From the NCBI GenBank assembly GCA_014730235.1, contig WJIO01000180.1, forward strand, positions 1 through 16,761: a DNA stretch of 16,761 nucleotides, in the 5' to 3' direction. The stretch is from Candidatus Poribacteria bacterium (lineage in GTDB: Bacteria > Poribacteria > DTPJ01 > WJIO01). A program made the position numbers and the translations under genes. The notes beneath the pieces are model-generated. The model worked only from the letters and a program-made list of their open reading frames with translations. It made no database searches and was not told the DNA's origin. Below, piece by piece: positions 13,947 to 16,761 of this stretch; positions within the stretch are counted from its first letter, which is position 1; the number at the start of each line of letters is the position of its first letter.

Positions 13947-15641
13947 TTATGAAGTTTCATCAACAACTTGATCATGTATATTCAACAGGGTTTTCATAAC
14001 ATGATGAAGGTTCTGGCTGTATTCCCGGGTTCCAAAGGTATCATGCAACTGCTTATAAAGTCCGAATAATTCGTCATATATTTTCACGCTGTCGGGATCA
14101 GGTACATATTTTGTATCCAGAACACCTGTCATGCTTTCCACCGCATCGTCGAAATTATCATATCCACCGGCCTTTTTACCAGCAACCACAGCGCCGGCCA
14201 TGGCTGCGCCTAATGCGCAAGTCTGGCTGCCTTTGGCAATCTCAATATCCCTTCCCATGATGTCGGCGTAAATCTGCATGGTCATAGGACTTTTTCCGGG
14301 GATTCCGCCGCAGGTCAGCACCCTTTCAACTTTCAGACCGTATTCCTCAAAACGCTCCATTATAACCCTTGCGCCAAAGGCTGTGGATTCGATAAGCGCT
14401 CTGTATATCTCGGCCGGGGATGTATGAAGGGTCATACCCAATAACATACCTGTAAGCCTCTGGTCAACCAGGACTGTCCGGTTGCCATTGTGCCAATCCA
14501 GACCAAGTAATCCGCTTTCTCCCGGTTTAATCTTTGCCGCCTGTTCTGTTAGTACTTCATGAGTTCCTTTATCCTCGCCGCCGGGTTGAATTCTACTTAC
14601 AAACCAGTTAAAAATATCACCTACGGCTGACTGACCTGCTTCCAGTCCATAATATCCGGGTAGGATTGATTCAGGGACAATGCCGCAGAGACCGGGAATG
14701 TCGGGTAAGTCTTTATCAAGAGATGTTACCATCATATCACATGTGGAAGTACCCATGATTTTAACCAGGACGTTTTCCTGTATACCGGAGCCAACTCCAC
14801 CCAGATGAGCATCAAAAGCACCTACAGCAACAGGTATGCCTGCTGGAAGACCTAATTTTTCCGCCCATTCGTCAGTTAGTCCACCGGCTGCATCGGCTAC
14901 TGTAAATGCTTTATCAGGCAGTGTTTTTCTGACCTGGGCCAGCTTAGGTTCAAGACTGCTGAGAAATTCCGCATCAGGATAACCGCCCCAGGATGAATGG
15001 AACATGGCCTTATGTCCTGCCGCGCATATACCTCTTTTGACTCTTTCCGGATGGGTGGTGCCTGTAAGAACTGCCGGTATCCAGTCGGCTATCTCTACCC
15101 ATGTATAAGCTGCTTCAAAAACATCAGGAGCAACTTTCATGCAATGCCAAATCTTTGACCAGAACCACTCTGATGAGTAAGTTCCGCCGCATTTTGCCAG
15201 AAATTGAGGTCTGGTCTTTTCCGCCTGCTCTGTTATTTTGCCAGCTTCGGCAAATCCGGTGTGATCCTTCCACAACCAGGCCATGGCTGCCGGATTATCG
15301 CCAAATTTATCTGAAAACGCCAAAGGTTCACCTTCTTTATCCACCGGCATGGGCGTGCTTCCTGTAGTGTCCACACCTATTCCGATAACATACTTAGCAG
15401 AAAATCCATCAACATCAGCGGCTTCTTTCAGGGCATGGGTAATGCAGGCTTCGATACCCTCCACGTAATCGGCTGGATGCTGACGGGCCAGATGTGGGTT
15501 TCTGCTGTCAACAATAATTCCCGCTTCACCTCGCTGGTAATCCCAGACGCTGGTCGCTATTTCTTTACCATCACTCACATCAACAACTAACGCGCGTACT
15601 GAATTTGTACCAAAATCAAGTCCGATGGAGTATTTAGACAT
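13947..15641 (-). CDS. araB: Ribulokinase
   Basis: FGGY-family kinase that phosphorylates L-ribulose to L-ribulose 5-phosphate with ATP in the L-arabinose pathway; cytoplasmic. 564 residues, the usual AraB length. The N-terminal phosphate loop is GLDFGTNSVRALVVDV (7-22), with GVDTTGSTPMPVD after the first domain, and VGAFDAHLGGVGSGI and CGGIPGKSPMTMQIYADIMG in the C-terminal domain. The start is ATG 15641, supported by AAAGGGG at 15648-15654, 6 nt upstream; a further 12 in-frame codons up to 15677 lack a ribosome site and run into a repeat. araA and araD are not in the window, and arabinose could also enter via other genes. Its 5' leader overlaps repeat module M5, so its expression may depend on sequence supplied by the repeat. 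Confidence 0.94.
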   Translation of the reverse strand: MSKYSIGLDFGTNSVRALVVDVSDGKEIATSVWDYQRGEAGIIVDSRNPHLARQHPADYVEGIEACITHALKEAADVDGFSAKYVIGIGVDTTGSTPMPVDKEGEPLAFSDKFGDNPAAMAWLWKDHTGFAEAGKITEQAEKTRPQFLAKCGGTYSSEWFWSKIWHCMKVAPDVFEAAYTWVEIADWIPAVLTGTTHPERVKRGICAAGHKAMFHSSWGGYPDAEFLSSLEPKLAQVRKTLPDKAFTVADAAGGLTDEWAEKLGLPAGIPVAVGAFDAHLGGVGSGIQENVLVKIMGTSTCDMMVTSLDKDLPDIPGLCGIVPESILPGYYGLEAGQSAVGDIFNWFVSRIQPGGEDKGTHEVLTEQAAKIKPGESGLLGLDWHNGNRTVLVDQRLTGMLLGMTLHTSPAEIYRALIESTAFGARVIMERFEEYGLKVERVLTCGGIPGKSPMTMQIYADIMGRDIEIAKGSQTCALGAAMAGAVVAGKKAGGYDNFDDAVESMTGVLDTKYVPDPDSVKIYDELFGLYKQLHDTFGTREYSQNLHHVMKTLLNIHDQVVDETS

Positions 15642-15647
15642 ATAATT

Positions 15648-15654
15648 CCCCTTT
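15648..15654 (-). promoter_or_regulatory. Shine-Dalgarno site deciding the araB start
   Basis: Minus strand AAAGGGG with 6-nt spacing to ATG 15641. The protein then begins MSKYSIGLDFGTNS, the normal AraB N-terminus. Confidence 0.75.
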
Positions 15655-15666
15655 CTTATTTCTTTA

Positions 15667-15727
15667 ATATTTCTCAAAATTAACTAAAACCAGATATTGT
15701 TCTGCTTAAAGAGACACTAGCAAATGA
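15667..15727. repeat. Repeat module M5, first copy, in the araB leader
   Basis: About 61 bp from ATATTTCTCAAAATTAAC to CACTAGCAAATGA. It matches 16572-16631 with one indel and a few substitutions clustered near the middle. It is joined directly to the R4 right arm; the join falls in AATGACA, the 3' base of the central hairpin of other copies. Confidence 0.75.
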
Positions 15728-15775
15728 CAAGCTGAGGGAATTTTCAATTATAACCACACTAAACCCGGAAGAGCC
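15724..15775. repeat. Interspersed repeat, copy R4: right arm only
   Basis: 52 bp matching 1055-1106 of R1 with 3 differences, ending at the right terminal repeat 15754-15775 (CCACACTAAACCCGG...). The left arm and hairpin are replaced by module M5. The terminal base abuts the truncated gene at 15776, and the element supplies that gene's stop codon (15748-15750). On the minus strand it contains a perfect TATAAT (15747-15752), which could act as a -10 box towards araB, though no good -35 lies before it. Confidence 0.8.
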
Positions 15776-16022
15776 ATATTTGTTAATTCAAGGATAATAG
15801 AAATGATGCCATTATTTCTTGCCTGTTTTAGCAGTGGCTGAATTTCGACAAGGGAAGGAGTATCTTTCTCCAGGTCTTTAGTTTCCCAGTTGTACCAGCC
15901 GGCTGGTGTTGTGTCGATCATGGCCAGGTTATACCAACCGGTTTTAATTGCAGCTTCCAGTGTTTTTTATTTATTCCTCTACTCACAGTCGGCAATCCGA
16001 CGTCTTCTTTCTTTTTACTCAT
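15776..16022 (-). pseudogene. Frameshifted, truncated gene fragment, probably aldo/keto reductase
   Basis: From ATG 16022 one frame reads MSKKKEDVGLPTVSRGIN. Across a run of six A residues (15963-15968) the sense continues in another frame: KTLEAAIKTGWYNLAMIDTT, then PAGWYNWETKDLEKDTPSLV and EIQPLLKQARNNGIISIILE. One missing A (or two extra) explains the shift. The order LeaAIktGwYnlaM... then a long loop and PLLkQARnnGIisII resembles the late barrel strands of aldo/keto reductases (family pattern: sgwyDvamvayn...AkkaGigviamK), so this is probably an internal fragment of such a gene; moderate to low certainty. The 3' part is missing: coding stops at 15776 where repeat R4 begins. It could be mistaken for a small intact gene but has no good ribosome site. 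Confidence 0.45.
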
Positions 16023-16259
16023 GGAATTATCTCTTATTTTTTAGGTTACAGAATGATTACTCCTGTTTTTGTGTCCGGTATCAATAATAACATTAATTAT
16101 GACTAATTTCTATAGTTTATTTCTCGTCTCTCTATTTTAAGATGTTTTCATGCTGTTTCAGACCAGAATTACAGCACAAACTCTTTCCAACTCTGAATTC
16201 AAAGATTTTCCCTCAGTTATTGATTGTAATCGTTAAAAAATGAAAAATGTGTTTAGAAT
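16023..16259. other. AT-rich intergenic stretch
   Basis: I see no gene, convincing promoter or hairpin here. It may contain decayed sequence of the gene remnant at 15776-16022, since six further sense codons precede its ATG before a TAA at 16041-16043. Confidence 0.3.
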
Positions 16260-16452
16260 AATACCCTTACAATGATGGTAAATTACAAAATATGTCATTC
16301 CTGCGAAAGCAGGAATCCAGTCTCTATGCGGATCTACTGAATTCCTGCTTTAAGCTTTTTGAAAAAGCTTGAGCAAAAAGGAATAAGAGTTTCGCAGGAA
16401 TAAGATGCTTAGAAAGTTTTTAAATTGTTTCCACACTCAATTCGGAAGAGCC
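16260..16452. repeat. Interspersed repeat, copy R5, degenerate and internally interrupted
   Basis: The right end 16431-16452 (CCACACTCAATTCGG...) is clear; the left end near 16260 is badly decayed. The left hairpin TGTCATTCCTGCGAAAGCAGGAAT is at 16293-16316. A second core ATTCCTGC (16341-16348) / GCAGGAAT (16394-16401) is split by about 45 bp containing a perfect palindrome AAGCTTTTTGAAAAAGCTT at 16352-16370. The copy thus carries two hairpin cores, one with an insertion in its loop. Confidence 0.7.
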
Positions 16453-16571
16453 ATAAAATGTTTTGAAATTTTCATATCTACAAACCGATGTTTTAGTTAA
16501 TAAACGACTATATACGTTGGGTTATAATATATAAACATCGGGAAAGGAGATACAGTAAAAGATATTTACTG
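16453..16571 (+). other. Intergenic stretch with orphan promoter/ribosome-like signals
   Basis: TATAAT at 16523-16528 and AAAGGAGA at 16543-16550 stand in the order of a promoter and ribosome site, but no start codon follows at usable distance. An inverted repeat CAGTAAA/TTTACTG follows at about 16553-16571 and then repeat module M5. It could be the leader of a gene displaced by the repeat, or chance. Confidence 0.3.
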
Positions 16572-16645
16572 ATATTTCTAAAATTAACTAAAACCATATG
16601 TTGCAGTGCTTAAAGAGACACTAGCAAATGAAAATGCTATCAGGC
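16572..16645. repeat. Repeat module M5, second copy, with link to hairpin
   Basis: 16572-16631 repeats 15667-15727. Here it is followed by 14 bp (AAATGCTATCAGGC) and then an intact central hairpin rather than by the right arm. Confidence 0.75.
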
Positions 16646-16673
16646 TGTCATTCCTGCTTTTGCAGGAATGACA
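16646..16673. repeat. Central hairpin of repeat copy R6
   Basis: 28 nt: TGTCATTCCTGC, loop TTTT, complement. The stem is identical to R1, R2 and R3. It is followed by module M4 exactly as in R2. Confidence 0.8.
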
Positions 16674-16761
16674 TAGAACTATATTCTTTGAGCATTTTCA
16701 TCTGTTTCTTCATGCTGAATTCTTATAAACATTGGTTTTAGAGATTTTTTAGAATTCTCAG
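16674..16761 (+). repeat. 88-bp repeat module M4, second copy, cut by window end
   Basis: Matches 2986-3073 with one base difference, in the same orientation, and runs off the right edge. The pair makes a long direct repeat about 13.7 kb apart. Confidence 0.85.

Noticed and set aside
13947-15677. Longer araB start at 15677 (MRNIKEIRKGN...)
   Set aside because: The extension has no ribosome site, overlaps repeat module M5 and is not part of the AraB family N-terminus; the start at 15641 has a good ribosome site.
987-16761. CRISPR array
   Set aside because: The repeated hairpin occurs at scattered sites kilobases apart, not as regular repeats with spacers, and no cas gene is present.
16260-16761. 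Complete insertion sequence
   Set aside because: Terminal-repeat-like ends are present, but no transposase frame exists between any pair of them in the window.

Overview
The window (16,761 bp, moderately AT-rich by eye) looks like chromosome of an uncultivated, polysaccharide-degrading bacterium with a mixed-strand, loosely packed gene order. The gene families present are two formylglycine-type sulfatases, a ceramidase-domain protein, a Gfo/Idh/MocA oxidoreductase, an AAC(3)-family acetyltransferase, a secreted TIM-barrel glycosidase-like protein, a ZU5-type lipoprotein and a ribulokinase. Together with an archaeal-type aspartate-semialdehyde dehydrogenase and a DRG/Obg-like TGS GTPase, they recall Planctomycetes/PVC, Poribacteria, Hydrogenedentes or similar lineages. 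That placement is inference from gene content. No rRNA, tRNA, transposase, integrase, phage gene or CRISPR array is visible.

Layout. 1-957 (-): Gfo/Idh/MocA oxidoreductase whose C-terminus runs off the left edge. 1118-2736 (-): ceramidase-domain protein followed by a small unknown protein, joined by an ATGA stop/start overlap. 3149-5326 (+): a good sigma70-like promoter, then a TGS GTPase and asd, then a hairpin and a WrbA-like flavodoxin (5423-5899). 5933-11132 (-): three genes read in the order ZU5 lipoprotein, Tat-exported sulfatase, sulfatase without signal peptide, with junctions of 0 nt and an 8-nt overlap. 11354-12553 (-): secreted glycosidase-like protein. 12821-13675 (+): AAC(3)-family acetyltransferase. 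13947-15641 (-): ribulokinase AraB, sharing a bidirectional terminator with the acetyltransferase gene. 15776-16022 (-): a frameshifted, truncated gene remnant, probably of an aldo/keto reductase.

The most distinctive feature is a family of interspersed repeats in the intergenic spaces (987-1106, 2911-3073, 11199-11336, 15667-15775, about 16260-16452, 16572-16761). The fullest copies have 22-bp terminal inverted repeats beginning GGCTCTTCCGGG and a central hairpin built on GTCATTCCTGC/GCAGGAATGAC. The copies are mosaics: the same left, right and flanking modules are joined in different combinations, with switches at or next to the central hairpin. One copy abuts the truncated gene and supplies its stop codon. 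An 88-bp module is almost identical at 2986-3073 and at the right end of the window, in the same orientation about 13.7 kb apart.

How the genes fit together: the sulfatase/lipoprotein operon, the glycosidase-like protein, AraB and the oxidoreductase suggest use of sulfated, arabinose- or pentose-containing glycans. asd is housekeeping lysine/threonine/methionine biosynthesis. No substrate is proved by the sequence, and neither a sulfatase-maturating enzyme nor araA/araD is present here.
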